NCBI GenBank assembly: GCA_003314535.1
Contig: POSG01000006.1
Span: 1 to 64,000, forward strand
Direction of reading: 5' to 3'
DNA: 64,000 nucleotides
Origin: Geobacter sp.
GTDB lineage: Bacteria; Desulfobacterota; Desulfuromonadia; Geobacterales; Geobacteraceae
Shown: positions 16,854 through 24,916 of the stretch, piece after piece
Position numbering within the stretch: the stretch's first letter is position 1
Layout of the letters: each line of letters opens with the position of its first letter
Made by a program: the position numbers and the translations under genes
The notes under the pieces: model-generated
The model's input: the letters and a program-made list of their open reading frames with translations, nothing else
Database searches by the model: none
Told to the model about the DNA's origin: nothing

Positions 16854-17624
16854 TTGTCATCTTTGTTTTCATATCTGGGTAGGCCTGCCGTCTCTGTGTT
16901 GCGTGAAATGGGACGAATGGTCCTTTTTCTTTTTTATGCCCTCTGGATGCTGTTCCGGGCGCCCGGCAAGCCGATCCCTATCCTCAAGCAAATCAAGTTC
17001 ATTGGCGCGAAATCTTTTTTCGTGATTTTTCTCACAGCTGCGTTTACCGGCATGGTACTCGGGCTCCAGGGATACTACACCCTGACGAAAACCGGCACCG
17101 AGGGGATGCTTGGTTCCGTCGTGGCCCTTTCCCTGATCCGGGAGCTTGGGCCGGTCCTTGCCGCGCTGATGGTGACGGGCCGGGCCGGGAGCGCCATTAC
17201 CGCCGAGATTGGCATCATGAGGATAACTGAGCAGATCGACGCTCTTGAGACCATGGCGCTGGAACCCTTCAAGTACCTCATGTCGCCGAAGATTCTGGCC
17301 GCCCTCGTTGCGCTGCCGCTTCTCTGCTCGATTTTCGACGTGGTCGGCATTGCCGGCGGCTATCTTGTAGGTGTAAAGATGATGGGATTGAATCCGGGAG
17401 CCTATATCAATGGCATGGAGAAGAGTGTCGAGTGGAAGGATGTATACTCGGGGCTTGTGAAATCGGTCTCATTCGGCTTCATTATCTCCTGGGTCTGCTG
17501 TTACAAAGGTTTCTACACGACGCGAGGCGCCGAGGGGGTTTCACGATCGACTACCGATGCCGTTGTGATGTCGTCTGTTCTGATACTGATATGGGACTAC
17601 TTCCTCACTTCAGTAATGATGTAG
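16854..17624 (+). CDS. mlaE: MlaE-type ABC transporter permease
   Basis: MlaE is the inner-membrane permease of the Mla phospholipid-transport complex. The protein has 256 residues from a TTG start at 16854, which is supported by GGAG seven bases upstream and by the usual family length. A TTG at 16803 would add 17 poorly supported residues. Visible family features are the N-terminal amphipathic region, the FTGMVLGLQGYY segment, the conserved LIRELGPVLAALMVTGRAGSA block and the AEIGIMRITEQIDALETM motif that contacts the ATPase. Five hydrophobic helices are evident. It is the first gene of mlaE-mlaF-mlaD-tolC-like-mlaC. Confidence 0.93.
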   Translation: MSSLFSYLGRPAVSVLREMGRMVLFLFYALWMLFRAPGKPIPILKQIKFIGAKSFFVIFLTAAFTGMVLGLQGYYTLTKTGTEGMLGSVVALSLIRELGPVLAALMVTGRAGSAITAEIGIMRITEQIDALETMALEPFKYLMSPKILAALVALPLLCSIFDVVGIAGGYLVGVKMMGLNPGAYINGMEKSVEWKDVYSGLVKSVSFGFIISWVCCYKGFYTTRGAEGVSRSTTDAVVMSSVLILIWDYFLTSVMM

Positions 17625-17660
17625 TCGGTGGATGGCTTACCCTGGAGGAGATTCGGCGGA

Positions 17661-18407
17661 ATGATTGAACTTGTGCGACTGACAAAGTCCTTTGGCAAGC
17701 AGCTGGTGCTGAACGATCTCAACCTGAAAATACCGGCGGGGAAGATCACCGCGGTAATCGGTCCCAGCGGCGAGGGGAAGAGCGTCCTCCTGAAACATAT
17801 GATCGGCCTCATGAAGCCCGACAACGGCAAGGTCATGGTGGACGGCGAGGATATAACCTGGATGGGACGGAGCCAGCTGAACCGCGTCAGGGAAAGATTC
17901 GGCATGCTCTTCCAGGGCGTTGCCCTGTTCGATTCGATGACGGTGTTCGAAAACGTGGCTTTTCCGCTTGAGGAAAAGACTCGCCTGTCCAGGGACGAGA
18001 TTCGTGATCGGGTGCATGAGGCGCTTGAGCATGTCGGCCTTAAGGATGTGGACGAAAAATATCCCGACCAGCTTTCAGGAGGTATGAAAAAGCGGGTCGG
18101 CCTGGCCAGGGCGCTGCTCCTCAAGCCGGATATCATTCTCTTCGACGAGCCGACCACCGGACTGGATCCGATCATCTGCAACGCCATGCACCGGCTCATA
18201 AAGGAGACCCAGGAGCGTTTCGGCTTTACGGCCGTTATCGTGACCCACGAGGTTCCGTCGATTTTCGAAATCTGCGATTATGTCGCCATGCTGTTCCGGG
18301 GCCGGATACAGATGAGAGGGACGCCCGAAGAGATCAGGGGCAGCGAGGACCCCGTGCTCCGGCAGTTCATAACCGGGGAGCTTGAGGGACCTTTGCAGTT
18401 TGTATGA
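17661..18407 (+). CDS. mlaF: MlaF-type ABC transporter ATPase
   Basis: MlaF is the cytoplasmic ATPase that powers lipid movement by MlaE. The 248-residue protein has Walker A GPSGEGKS at 34-41, the Q-loop FQGVALFDSMTV, the signature LSGGM near 138-142 and Walker B ILFDEPTTGLDP near 160. GPSGEGKS with Glu in place of the usual Ser/Cys/Gly is common in Mla-type ATPases. The ATG at 17661 follows GGAGGAG at about 10 bases. The gene begins 36 bases after mlaE and is followed by mlaD, so the three make the core MlaFED complex. Confidence 0.94.
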   Translation: MIELVRLTKSFGKQLVLNDLNLKIPAGKITAVIGPSGEGKSVLLKHMIGLMKPDNGKVMVDGEDITWMGRSQLNRVRERFGMLFQGVALFDSMTVFENVAFPLEEKTRLSRDEIRDRVHEALEHVGLKDVDEKYPDQLSGGMKKRVGLARALLLKPDIILFDEPTTGLDPIICNAMHRLIKETQERFGFTAVIVTHEVPSIFEICDYVAMLFRGRIQMRGTPEEIRGSEDPVLRQFITGELEGPLQFV

Positions 18408-18444
18408 ATTGAATTTTCGGGGAAATTATTTCTGCTGCGGGTGA

Positions 18445-18903
18445 ATGATGAAAAAGAATGCCAATCTTGAAACAATCGTCGGGGTTTTCGTGCTTGTGGG
18501 AATACTTTGCCTTTCCTACCTTTCCGTGAAACTGGGAAAGATGGAAGTTCTCGGAGGCGATACCTACACGGTGTACGCGAACTTCGATTCGATTTCCGGC
18601 CTGAAAAACGGCGCGTCCGTTGAAATAGCCGGGGTCGAAGTCGGAAGGGTGGACCGTATTTCTCTGGATGAAAAGGCCGGGTACACGGCCAGGGTGGCAT
18701 TGAAGGTCGATTCGGGAATCGAACTCCAGGATGACGTAATTGCATCGATACGCACGCGTGGTATCATCGGTGACAAATACATCATGCTGAAACCGGGGGG
18801 GTCCGACGTGATCCTCAAGAATGGAGGGAGGATTCGCGAGACCGAATCCGCAATCGATTTCGAGAGCCTGATCAGCAAGTTCATCCACGGCAAGGTTGAC
18901 TGA
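18445..18903 (+). CDS. mlaD: MlaD-type MCE-domain protein
   Basis: MlaD is a periplasmic, membrane-anchored MCE protein that forms a hexameric ring on MlaE and guides lipids. The 152-residue protein has one transmembrane helix (about residues 8-27), then the MCE domain starting YTVYANFDSISGLKNGASVEIAGVEVG (motif abbreviated), which carries the GLKNGAxVEIAGVxVG pattern. GIIGDKYIML near residue 110 is the second conserved MCE element. Length and single MCE domain fit MlaD rather than the longer YebT/PqiB types. The start is ATG 18445, or the adjacent ATG 18448. It ends 16 bases before the TolC-like gene. Confidence 0.93.
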   Translation: MMKKNANLETIVGVFVLVGILCLSYLSVKLGKMEVLGGDTYTVYANFDSISGLKNGASVEIAGVEVGRVDRISLDEKAGYTARVALKVDSGIELQDDVIASIRTRGIIGDKYIMLKPGGSDVILKNGGRIRETESAIDFESLISKFIHGKVD

Positions 18904-18919
18904 GAGGGAGGAAAGGGAG

Positions 18920-20290
18920 ATGAGTCTGTCAATTCGTTCAATACAAGTGTTTTTGTGCCTGGTCATGATTGCCGCGGTTCCGGCTTTCGGCGCGGACGAG
19001 AAGCCGGGAAAGCTGGTGCTGGGTCTTGATGAATGCATACGCAGAGCCTTGAACACGGCTCCGGAGCTGGGTGAAGCCAGGGCCGACATAGAGCTTGCGC
19101 AGGCGAAACTGGAAGAGGCCAAGTCGCACCGGTTCCCGCAGATCGAGTTCCTGGGCCTGTTCGGCCCGGTTTCCAAGGCCAGGGGGAACCAGGTTTATTC
19201 CCAGGACCGGATCGACCACCTGCACGGCCTTACCGTATTCGCCAGGGGCGATGCGACACTTGTCCAGCCGATTTACACCTTCGGCAAGATAAGCGAGCGG
19301 ATGAAGGCGGCTACGCACGGCATAGCTGTCGACAGAGCCAAGAAGGAACAGAAGGACAACGAGATAGCCCTCAAGGTCAAGGAGTATTATTACGGACTTC
19401 TTCTGGCCCGGGAGATGAAGGAACTGGTTTCGGAAGTCGGGGAGACCCTCGACAAGGCCAGGGACAAGGCCAAAGACCTGCTGGACAAGGGCTCCCCCAA
19501 TGTGGAGTTGCTTGACATCTACAAGCTGGATGCCTTTTCGGGGGAAGTCAGGAAATACACTGAAGAAGCGAGAAAAGGTGAATTGCTGGCCCTTGCGGCG
19601 CTCCGCGTCCAGACGGGTCTGCCTGCCGACACGGCCCTGGATGTGGCCACGGAGCGGCTTGTTCCCGAGGGAAAGGGAGCTGAAGGTGACCTGGCGTCCT
19701 ATCTTGATGCCGCGATGTTCAAGCGTCCTGAATACAAGCAGCTGAAAGAGGGCCTGCAGGCCCGCTCAGCCCTCGTGAAGGCGGTCAGGGCGGACTACTA
19801 TCCGGACATTTTCCTCGGAGGCTACCTTTCCGCGGCGTACTCCCCTGACCGGGACCGGGTAACCAACCCGTGGGTCCCGGACCAGTTCAACCATTTGTGG
19901 GCCGGCATCGCACTTGGCATGAAGTGGAAGATCGATTTCGGCATCACCAGCGCCAAGGTTGCCCAGGAGCAGGCGCAGTATGCCCGGCTCATAAGCACTA
20001 ACGACTATGCCATGGCCAATATCCCTCTCCAGATCCGCAAGGCTTACCTGGAGCTCCAGGAATCGGAAAAGAGCATAGGCGCCACCAAGGATGCCTACTC
20101 CAACGCGAAAAAATGGGCGGTGGCCGCTGTCGCCAATTTCGACCTGGGTATCGGGCCGGCCAAGGAGATCTTCGATGCGCTGCAGAATTACGCCAAGATG
20201 CGCTCCGACTATTTCCAGTCCGTCTATAACTACAACATGTCACGCGCAAACCTTGCCTATGCTGTAGGCGAGGCGCCGCTCACGAAGTAG
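18920..20290 (+). CDS. TolC-family outer-membrane protein in the mla operon
   Basis: A 456-residue TolC-type protein with a cleavable signal peptide (cut near residue 25, AFGA-DE). It has two repeats of long amphipathic helices rich in Ala, Glu and Lys, interrupted by barrel-strand segments. The second half contains the typical YPDIFLGGYLSAAY strand and the ARLISTND helices. TolC trimers form outer-membrane channels with a long periplasmic tunnel. GGAGG sits eight bases before the ATG at 18920, and mlaD ends only 16 bases upstream. Its position between mlaD and mlaC implies a role in the same lipid pathway, where an MlaA-type lipoprotein would be expected in E. coli; that role is an inference. 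Confidence 0.85.
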   Translation: MSLSIRSIQVFLCLVMIAAVPAFGADEKPGKLVLGLDECIRRALNTAPELGEARADIELAQAKLEEAKSHRFPQIEFLGLFGPVSKARGNQVYSQDRIDHLHGLTVFARGDATLVQPIYTFGKISERMKAATHGIAVDRAKKEQKDNEIALKVKEYYYGLLLAREMKELVSEVGETLDKARDKAKDLLDKGSPNVELLDIYKLDAFSGEVRKYTEEARKGELLALAALRVQTGLPADTALDVATERLVPEGKGAEGDLASYLDAAMFKRPEYKQLKEGLQARSALVKAVRADYYPDIFLGGYLSAAYSPDRDRVTNPWVPDQFNHLWAGIALGMKWKIDFGITSAKVAQEQAQYARLISTNDYAMANIPLQIRKAYLELQESEKSIGATKDAYSNAKKWAVAAVANFDLGIGPAKEIFDALQNYAKMRSDYFQSVYNYNMSRANLAYAVGEAPLTK

Positions 20291-20489
20291 TTTCCGTCCG
20301 GAAGCGGTCTTTTTCCGCCCTGACGGTGTCAACCGGCGGGCTTGCTTGTGCGACATACTTAAAGTATGCCTCCGCGCAATCCCTTGGTTTCCTTGTCAGA
20401 ACGAAAAAATCCCCGTTTCCGAATTGGAAACTGCATTCGTGTCGATCCGGAGTTTCCGGTTGAACACCAAGAAGAAAGGGGTAGGGAAG
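20291..20489. other. Spacer between tolC-like gene and mlaC with a perfect inverted repeat
   Basis: The 199-base gap is long for genes of one operon. It contains the 15-base inverted repeat CATACTTAAAGTATG at 20354-20368 (7-base arms around a single A). This could be an operator or an RNA hairpin. No promoter boxes with good spacing were found next to it. Confidence 0.45.
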
Positions 20490-21098
20490 ATGAAAAAGTT
20501 GTATGTGGCGGCACTCGCTGTTTTGTTGGCCGGTGCAATTTTCTCCGGCCAGGCCTTGGCGGGCGCGGTTACCGATGATGTCAAGAAAACGGTCGATCAG
20601 GTTGTTAGCATTGTGTCGAATCCAGACTTCAAGAAGACCAGGAACGAGTCGAAAAAACGCGCCGCGCTGAAAAGCGCCATAAGCAGGATTTTCGATTACG
20701 GTGAAATGGCCAAGAGATCAATGGGCGTCAACTGGAAGGCCAGGACGAAGGCAGAGCAGAAGGAATTCGTGGGTCTTTTTTCCACCCTCCTGGAAAATTC
20801 CTATGCGGGAAAGATAGAGTCTTATAACAATGAAAAGATAGTCTATAACGGCGAAACCGTGAACGGCACTTACGCCGAAGTCAAATCGCGGGTCATCACT
20901 GCCAAACGGGACGAGTTCACCCTCGACTATCGCCTGATGCGGGAGGGAAACCGCTGGATGGTCTACGATGTCGTAATTGAAGGGGTAAGCCTGGTGTCCA
21001 ATTACCGCTCACAGTTCAACAAGATCATCGTGAGCCAGGGGTACGGCGAACTGGTGAAGAAGCTCCGTTCCAAGAGCGAGGAGATCAAGGCCCCGTAA
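20490..21098 (+). CDS. mlaC: MlaC/Ttg2D-family periplasmic lipid carrier
   Basis: MlaC shuttles phospholipid across the periplasm between the outer membrane and MlaD. The 202-residue precursor has a Sec signal (MKKLYVAALAVLLAG...ALA, cut near residue 24). The mature domain shows the family pattern: helices with VDQVVSIVSNPDF, the YGEMAKRSMGVNWK region, then the beta-sheet elements LMREGNRWMVYDVVIEGVS, the best known MlaC signature. ATG 20490 is preceded by purine-rich AGGGAAG. A longer frame begins at 20346 but would bury the signal peptide. It completes the mla set in this locus. Confidence 0.92.
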   Translation: MKKLYVAALAVLLAGAIFSGQALAGAVTDDVKKTVDQVVSIVSNPDFKKTRNESKKRAALKSAISRIFDYGEMAKRSMGVNWKARTKAEQKEFVGLFSTLLENSYAGKIESYNNEKIVYNGETVNGTYAEVKSRVITAKRDEFTLDYRLMREGNRWMVYDVVIEGVSLVSNYRSQFNKIIVSQGYGELVKKLRSKSEEIKAP

Positions 21099-21132
21099 AG
21101 CGGTTGGCAGAACTCAACCTGGTGGAGGTTCT

Positions 21133-21468
21133 ATGAAGAAGATGCTGATTGTTTTGCTGCTGCTTGTATTGACCGGTTGTGCAACTGCCAACAGACCTTA
21201 CCCGCTGGTGGAGACCGATTCCGAGGAAGTCCGGAATTGCAGGCAGGTGGCAAGGTTCCGCGGCCCTGACGGTTACAGGTTTTGGGGGCCGCCCGCGGTT
21301 ATCGGAGATTTCAAGTACGAGTCGGCGGTGAAGGCCAAGGCAATGGGAGCTACCCACATCCATTGGCGGATCGGGGGGCCCGGCATGGAGGGCAACCTCA
21401 CGGGATGGGCCTATGACTGCACCGGCATTCTGGATGAGAAGGCCACCGACAGGGAAGATAACTGGTAA
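21133..21468 (+). CDS. Small lipoprotein, RcsF/DUF4156-like
   Basis: The 111-residue protein is a lipoprotein: MKKMLIVLLLLVLTGC gives a lipobox LTGC with the Cys at residue 16. Mature features are NCRQVARFRGPDGY, KAKAMGATHIHW and a closing GWAYDCTG. This pattern (Cys near the start, an 'A..LGA.HI' helix and a C-terminal Gly-x-AY-x-C) is like the DUF4156 and RcsF small lipoproteins, where two cysteines form a disulfide; this placement is tentative. GGAGG lies five bases before the ATG. It follows mlaC by 34 bases and may be the last gene of that operon. Confidence 0.7.
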   Translation: MKKMLIVLLLLVLTGCATANRPYPLVETDSEEVRNCRQVARFRGPDGYRFWGPPAVIGDFKYESAVKAKAMGATHIHWRIGGPGMEGNLTGWAYDCTGILDEKATDREDNW

Positions 21469-21476
21469 AATGCCGC

Positions 21477-21528
21477 GAGTCGGGTGCGAGAGGTTTGTTC
21501 AAGTCGTTTCGCACCCGGCTCGTCTTTT
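21477..21528 (+). terminator. Rho-independent terminator between convergent genes
   Basis: A 13-bp stem with a single G-T pair is formed by 21477-21489 and 21509-21521, followed by GTCTTTT. It lies between the lipoprotein gene (plus) and mscL (minus), both ending toward it, so it may act on both strands. Confidence 0.75.
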
Positions 21529-21582
21529 GCCTGGTCGGGCAGTCGTATAGGAAACCCCGGCTTTCAGATTACATGCAAACGA

Positions 21583-22020
21583 TCAATTGAGCTCTGAAGT
21601 GCAGTGCGGGCAACGGACTGCGCCCACGGGTATCACCGACAGGCAGAACCTGCATTCCTTGGTGTCTGGAGCTGCTGGCGCAGGTTCGGGCTCCCTCCGC
21701 ATGCGGTTGATCTGGCGGATGAGCAGGAATATGGCAAAGGCGACGATCAGAAAATCCAGGATGGTGTTGAAAAACAAGCCGTAGTTGATCGTGGCTGCGC
21801 CGGCCTTTTTGGCTTCCTCCAGGCTGGTGAAGTGATTTCCCGACAGGTCTATGAACAGGTTAGAGAAATTCACCTTGCCGAGCAGCAGACCGATGGGGGG
21901 CATGAGGATATCGCTGACGAAAGAAGTGACGATTTTTCCGAATGCGCCACCGATGACGATACCGACCGCCAGATCGACCACGTTTCCCCTCATGACGAAT
22001 TCCTTGAATTCCTTGAACAT
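21583..22020 (-). CDS. mscL: Large-conductance mechanosensitive channel MscL with C-terminal zinc ribbon
   Basis: MscL is an inner-membrane channel that opens on high tension to release osmolytes. The 145-residue protein starts [20 protein letters not shown], the classic MscL N-terminus, followed by the first pore helix and the second helix about 80-102. After a Pro-rich linker the C-terminus ends with two CxxC pairs (Cys123/126 and Cys137/140), a small zinc ribbon that is absent from E. coli MscL. The ATG at 22020 has an excellent GGGAGGGG upstream; the frame is open further but that is unlikely to be used. A weak TTGACA/TATAAG pair with a 15-base spacer lies at 22202-22176 on this strand. 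Confidence 0.95.
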   Translation of the reverse strand: MFKEFKEFVMRGNVVDLAVGIVIGGAFGKIVTSFVSDILMPPIGLLLGKVNFSNLFIDLSGNHFTSLEEAKKAGAATINYGLFFNTILDFLIVAFAIFLLIRQINRMRREPEPAPAAPDTKECRFCLSVIPVGAVRCPHCTSELN

Positions 22021-22240
22021 TTTCCCCTCCCTTTTCTGAAGTGACATATGGCCATTGGCCGGGGCGACGCATCCTGGTTCGGGTCGTATCCTGGCCCGGA
22101 AATGCTGCGCTACCAGCAGAAGATCCGATTGTCGCACATTGGATCCGTTAGAAGTCTGTTATTTACAGCGAGTAACTTATAAAAAGCTTAAAAGGCTGTC
22201 AACAGTATTTTGCATAGTATCAAATGGCTTGACGGGTAAT

Positions 22241-22846
22241 ATGCTTTTTTGTAATTGTGTTCCTGTGATGGCAACGAAACTCTGCTCCATACCCAATGTC
22301 TTGAGCGGTCTCCGGCTTTTGTCGGTGCCGGTGCTGCTTTTTCTCGCCTGGGCGGATCTTGAGGATGAGTTTATCATACTTTTTGCCTGTGCGCTCCTTA
22401 CTGATATGGCCGACGGTTATCTTGCGCGACGACTGGGCCAGGAGTCCGAATTGGGCGCCAGGCTCGACAGCTGGGGGGATTTCGCGGTTTACACGGCAAC
22501 GCCGATTTGCGCGTGGATGCTCTGGCCGGGATTGATCCTGAGAGAAATGCCGTACGTCGTTGCCGTGGTCGCGAGCTTCATGCTGCCGGTCGCGGTCGGC
22601 TTCTTGAAGTACCGCGGCCTGACGAGTTATCACACCTGGGGGGCAAAACTGTCCGCAGTCCTTATGGGAACGGGCACTCTGCTCCTGTTTGCGGGAATAG
22701 CCTGTTGGCCATTCCGTGTTTCGACTGGTATTCTGGTGCTTGCACAACTGGAGGAGATAGCAATAACGTTCATACTGCCCGAACTCCATTCGAACGTGCC
22801 GTCCGTCTGGCATGCATTCCGGCTGTCAAGATGCGGACGAAACTAG
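22241..22846 (+). CDS. CDP-alcohol phosphatidyltransferase-family protein
   Basis: This 201-residue integral membrane enzyme has the complete CDP-alcohol phosphotransferase signature: D55xxD58G59xxA62R63, eight residues, G72xxxD76xxxD80. These residues bind the metal and CDP-diacylglycerol. About six hydrophobic helices are visible. It may make phosphatidylglycerol phosphate, phosphatidylinositol or a related lipid; sequence alone does not say. The ATG at 22241 with GGG a few bases upstream is a fair start; ATG 22268 is the alternative. The C-terminal tail (about 30 residues) is polar and unusual. It stands alone on the plus strand between mscL and an unknown gene. Confidence 0.8.
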   Translation: MLFCNCVPVMATKLCSIPNVLSGLRLLSVPVLLFLAWADLEDEFIILFACALLTDMADGYLARRLGQESELGARLDSWGDFAVYTATPICAWMLWPGLILREMPYVVAVVASFMLPVAVGFLKYRGLTSYHTWGAKLSAVLMGTGTLLLFAGIACWPFRVSTGILVLAQLEEIAITFILPELHSNVPSVWHAFRLSRCGRN

Positions 22847-22942
22847 GGGATGGCATGCTGAATGGTGTTCAATGCGATGGTTGTGGAACCGTATGCCGTA
22901 TGATGTGGAGCCTGTTCGTGAAAGGAAAAAGGATGAAGGGTC

Positions 22943-23578
22943 ATGACTGAAGAAACAGATGATCGAAAAAGATCGCATCTGAGGCTCGTGGTGAACAACC
23001 CCGACAAGCGAAGTCCCCGTCCCTCTGTGGGGGAGGACGATTACCTCACCCTGGAAGAGCTTGTTGCCGGCAAGGAAGGGATTCGCCCTCTGTATTACCG
23101 TGATATGGAGAGGCCCGTTATGAAAGCCTGCATGGCAGTGGAACGGTTCCTCGGCAAGAAGGGTTGGGCTTACGGTCTCGATCCTCACCATGGTAAGCCG
23201 ATAGTCATCCCTGCGGCGGTTGTCTGCCCCGAATCAACGCTTTCTTCGGCAGATCCGAGAGATGAGGTGCTGCTGTTCGTCTCTGATGACGTGACGGGCA
23301 CGGGGCTGTGCTTTTCCATGGAGATGATTCTGCCGTTTTACAGCGAAGACGAGGCGCTGATGGAGGAGGCGCTTCTCTATTCACCCGTTTTCCAGTACGG
23401 AACCCTGTTTCTCGAGGAAAACCGGCAGGACGGATATCTTGACCTGATCTACAGGCTCGGTTTTCCGATTTATCCGCCCGCGTTGACGGGCAGGATCCTT
23501 GACAGGCTGTTTGCCGTAGCCGGCCACGAGGTTGGAGAGGCATTGCGCGGGCTGGCCGAGTATCCTGATTCCGAATGA
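22943..23578 (+). CDS. Conserved hypothetical protein
   Basis: I do not recognise this 211-residue cytoplasmic protein. The N-terminal 30 residues are charged and probably disordered. The rest is a single alpha/beta domain with WAYGLDPHHGKPIVIPAAVV, LLFVSDDVTGTGLCFSMEM and FPIYPPALTGRILDRLFAVAGHEVGEALRG. The C-terminal helix has HExxE-like spacing (HEVGE) but lacks the second His of a zinc peptidase, so I do not call it an enzyme. AAGG lies upstream of the ATG at 22943. It ends 38 bases before the end of the PilZ gene, which runs toward it. Confidence 0.6.
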   Translation: MTEETDDRKRSHLRLVVNNPDKRSPRPSVGEDDYLTLEELVAGKEGIRPLYYRDMERPVMKACMAVERFLGKKGWAYGLDPHHGKPIVIPAAVVCPESTLSSADPRDEVLLFVSDDVTGTGLCFSMEMILPFYSEDEALMEEALLYSPVFQYGTLFLEENRQDGYLDLIYRLGFPIYPPALTGRILDRLFAVAGHEVGEALRGLAEYPDSE

Positions 23579-23616
23579 CAGATGACCCACCCGCACTTGC
23601 CGTGCCAGGTGCAGGG

Positions 23617-23952
23617 TTACGCCTGCGCCTGGCAAAGAAAAAGCCTGAATTCTTCTTCTCCATTTTCGATGCTGATGAACTTTATTCCCATGCCTGCTTT
23701 CCTGACCAGGTGGATCATGGTCGGAGGGACCTTTTTCGACCATCGCACGATTCCCCTGATCTTGACCGGTATTTCTCCCGGGAGCGAGAGTTCTATTGTT
23801 ATATTGCTTCCAATAGGGTAAATATTGGTGGTTTTTATGAACATGCCCCGGTCGTTTATATCTTCGGTGAATGCGATCCTTGACGACTTGTCTATGCCGA
23901 ATCGCAGCGAAATCCTTCTCCGCAGCCTCTTGAAACTTCTCTTTTCAGCCAT
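23617..23952 (-). CDS. PilZ-domain protein (probable c-di-GMP receptor)
   Basis: This 111-residue protein is a single PilZ domain. The RxxxR motif is R9-R13, and the second c-di-GMP motif appears as DINDRG at 31-36, where the usual DxSxxG has Asn for Ser. The following strands (IKTTNIYPIGSNITIELSLP and IRGIVRWSKK) fit the PilZ barrel. The Ser-to-Asn change may weaken but need not abolish c-di-GMP binding. ATG 23952 follows AAGGAG at eight bases; ten more residues at 23982 are in frame but less likely. c-di-GMP enzymes lie elsewhere in the window (24917, 40247, 49026), so it could respond to them. Confidence 0.85.
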   Translation of the reverse strand: MAEKRSFKRLRRRISLRFGIDKSSRIAFTEDINDRGMFIKTTNIYPIGSNITIELSLPGEIPVKIRGIVRWSKKVPPTMIHLVRKAGMGIKFISIENGEEEFRLFLCQAQA

Positions 23953-24455
23953 TCGCCAACTCCTTCCCGGTACTCCCGGCAAACAACTTCTATACCGCGC
24001 GCTGGCTCATTGATTGTTTGCCGCCTTGTCAAGATGGACGGACGCAAAGATTAGCACAATTTGTTGAAAATGTTAATAATTAAAGTAGGCACAGGCAGGA
24101 TTTTCTTGTGCCTCTGTAAGCGGAAACCTTGATGAATTTCGGTTTTGTGCCTGTTTTCACGCGCTTTTTCCGGTATGGCAAATGGAAGTAGCGACCATGA
24201 AGACCGCTGACCGGACGGAGTCTTGCTGCGTTGCAATTGCCTGGATTGACGCTATTTCGGAGTGACGAGCGCAATGATACCCCGGACTCTTTGCGGTATG
24301 TTTGACTGCCCGGATTGGGGAAAGTGTTTTTTTCTTCAAGATTGTTCCCTCTTTGACGAAATGGATTATTGAGGGGGCCCGTTCCCGGTTTATCAGTAAT
24401 TGATACCGGAATGCAAATCGCCCGATTCGAGCCAGTTGAGGAGTGTCTCTAAGCT
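23953..24455. other. Intergenic region without a recognised gene
   Basis: Roughly 500 bases between the divergent PilZ and HPt genes. It includes an inverted repeat, AGGCACA and TGTGCCT (24087-24093 and 24107-24113, 13-base loop), without a T-tract. Promoters for both genes must be here but I could not assign boxes with confidence. Confidence 0.45.
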
Positions 24456-24842
24456 ATGAAAAGCCGGAATCTGTCTGTGCCTGAGGGTCTGGAATCGACT
24501 TCTATGGCGGACGGGCAGGATATCTTCAACAAATCTGCCCTGTTGGACCGTGTCGGAGGCCGAGCTGATTTATTGCCACGCCTGCTGTCCATGTTCCTGC
24601 CAACCGTGGATGATATCCTGGTCCGCCTGGATGGAGTCGTTGCTGGAAAGGATAGCGTTGAAGCGAGAAAGCTTTCGCATACGTTGAAAGGTGTTGCGGC
24701 GAACATTGGGGCGGAAAGGATGTGTGCTGTCAGCGTGAAACTTGAGGCATTTGCAAGAAAGGAAGAATTGACGAAGTTTGCTGAAGAAATGCAATATCTG
24801 CGGGCTGAATACGAATTGTTCAAAAGCGTGGTTCAATTGTGA
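24456..24842 (+). CDS. Histidine phosphotransfer (HPt) domain protein
   Basis: The 128-residue protein is a free-standing HPt domain. The phosphorylatable His is His75 in the context ARKLSHTLKGVAANIGA, matching the HTLKGxAxNIGA consensus. The rest is a four-helix bundle. Such domains pass phosphate between a hybrid kinase and a response regulator. The next gene (24917) encodes a REC/HD-GYP regulator, which is its likely partner. No histidine kinase is encoded nearby, so the phosphate source must be elsewhere. The start has GAGGAG about 12 bases upstream, a long spacing but no better start exists. Confidence 0.88.
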   Translation: MKSRNLSVPEGLESTSMADGQDIFNKSALLDRVGGRADLLPRLLSMFLPTVDDILVRLDGVVAGKDSVEARKLSHTLKGVAANIGAERMCAVSVKLEAFARKEELTKFAEEMQYLRAEYELFKSVVQL

Positions 24843-24916
24843 TTTTTGGGATGAGCTCTGCAGCGGGTGTTTGTATTTCCTTTCAGATGCGTCAATACAC
24901 GGTGATATCCTGAACA

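Noticed and set aside
22943-23578. HEVGE motif as a zinc protease site
   Set aside because: The second zinc-binding His of HExxH is absent.
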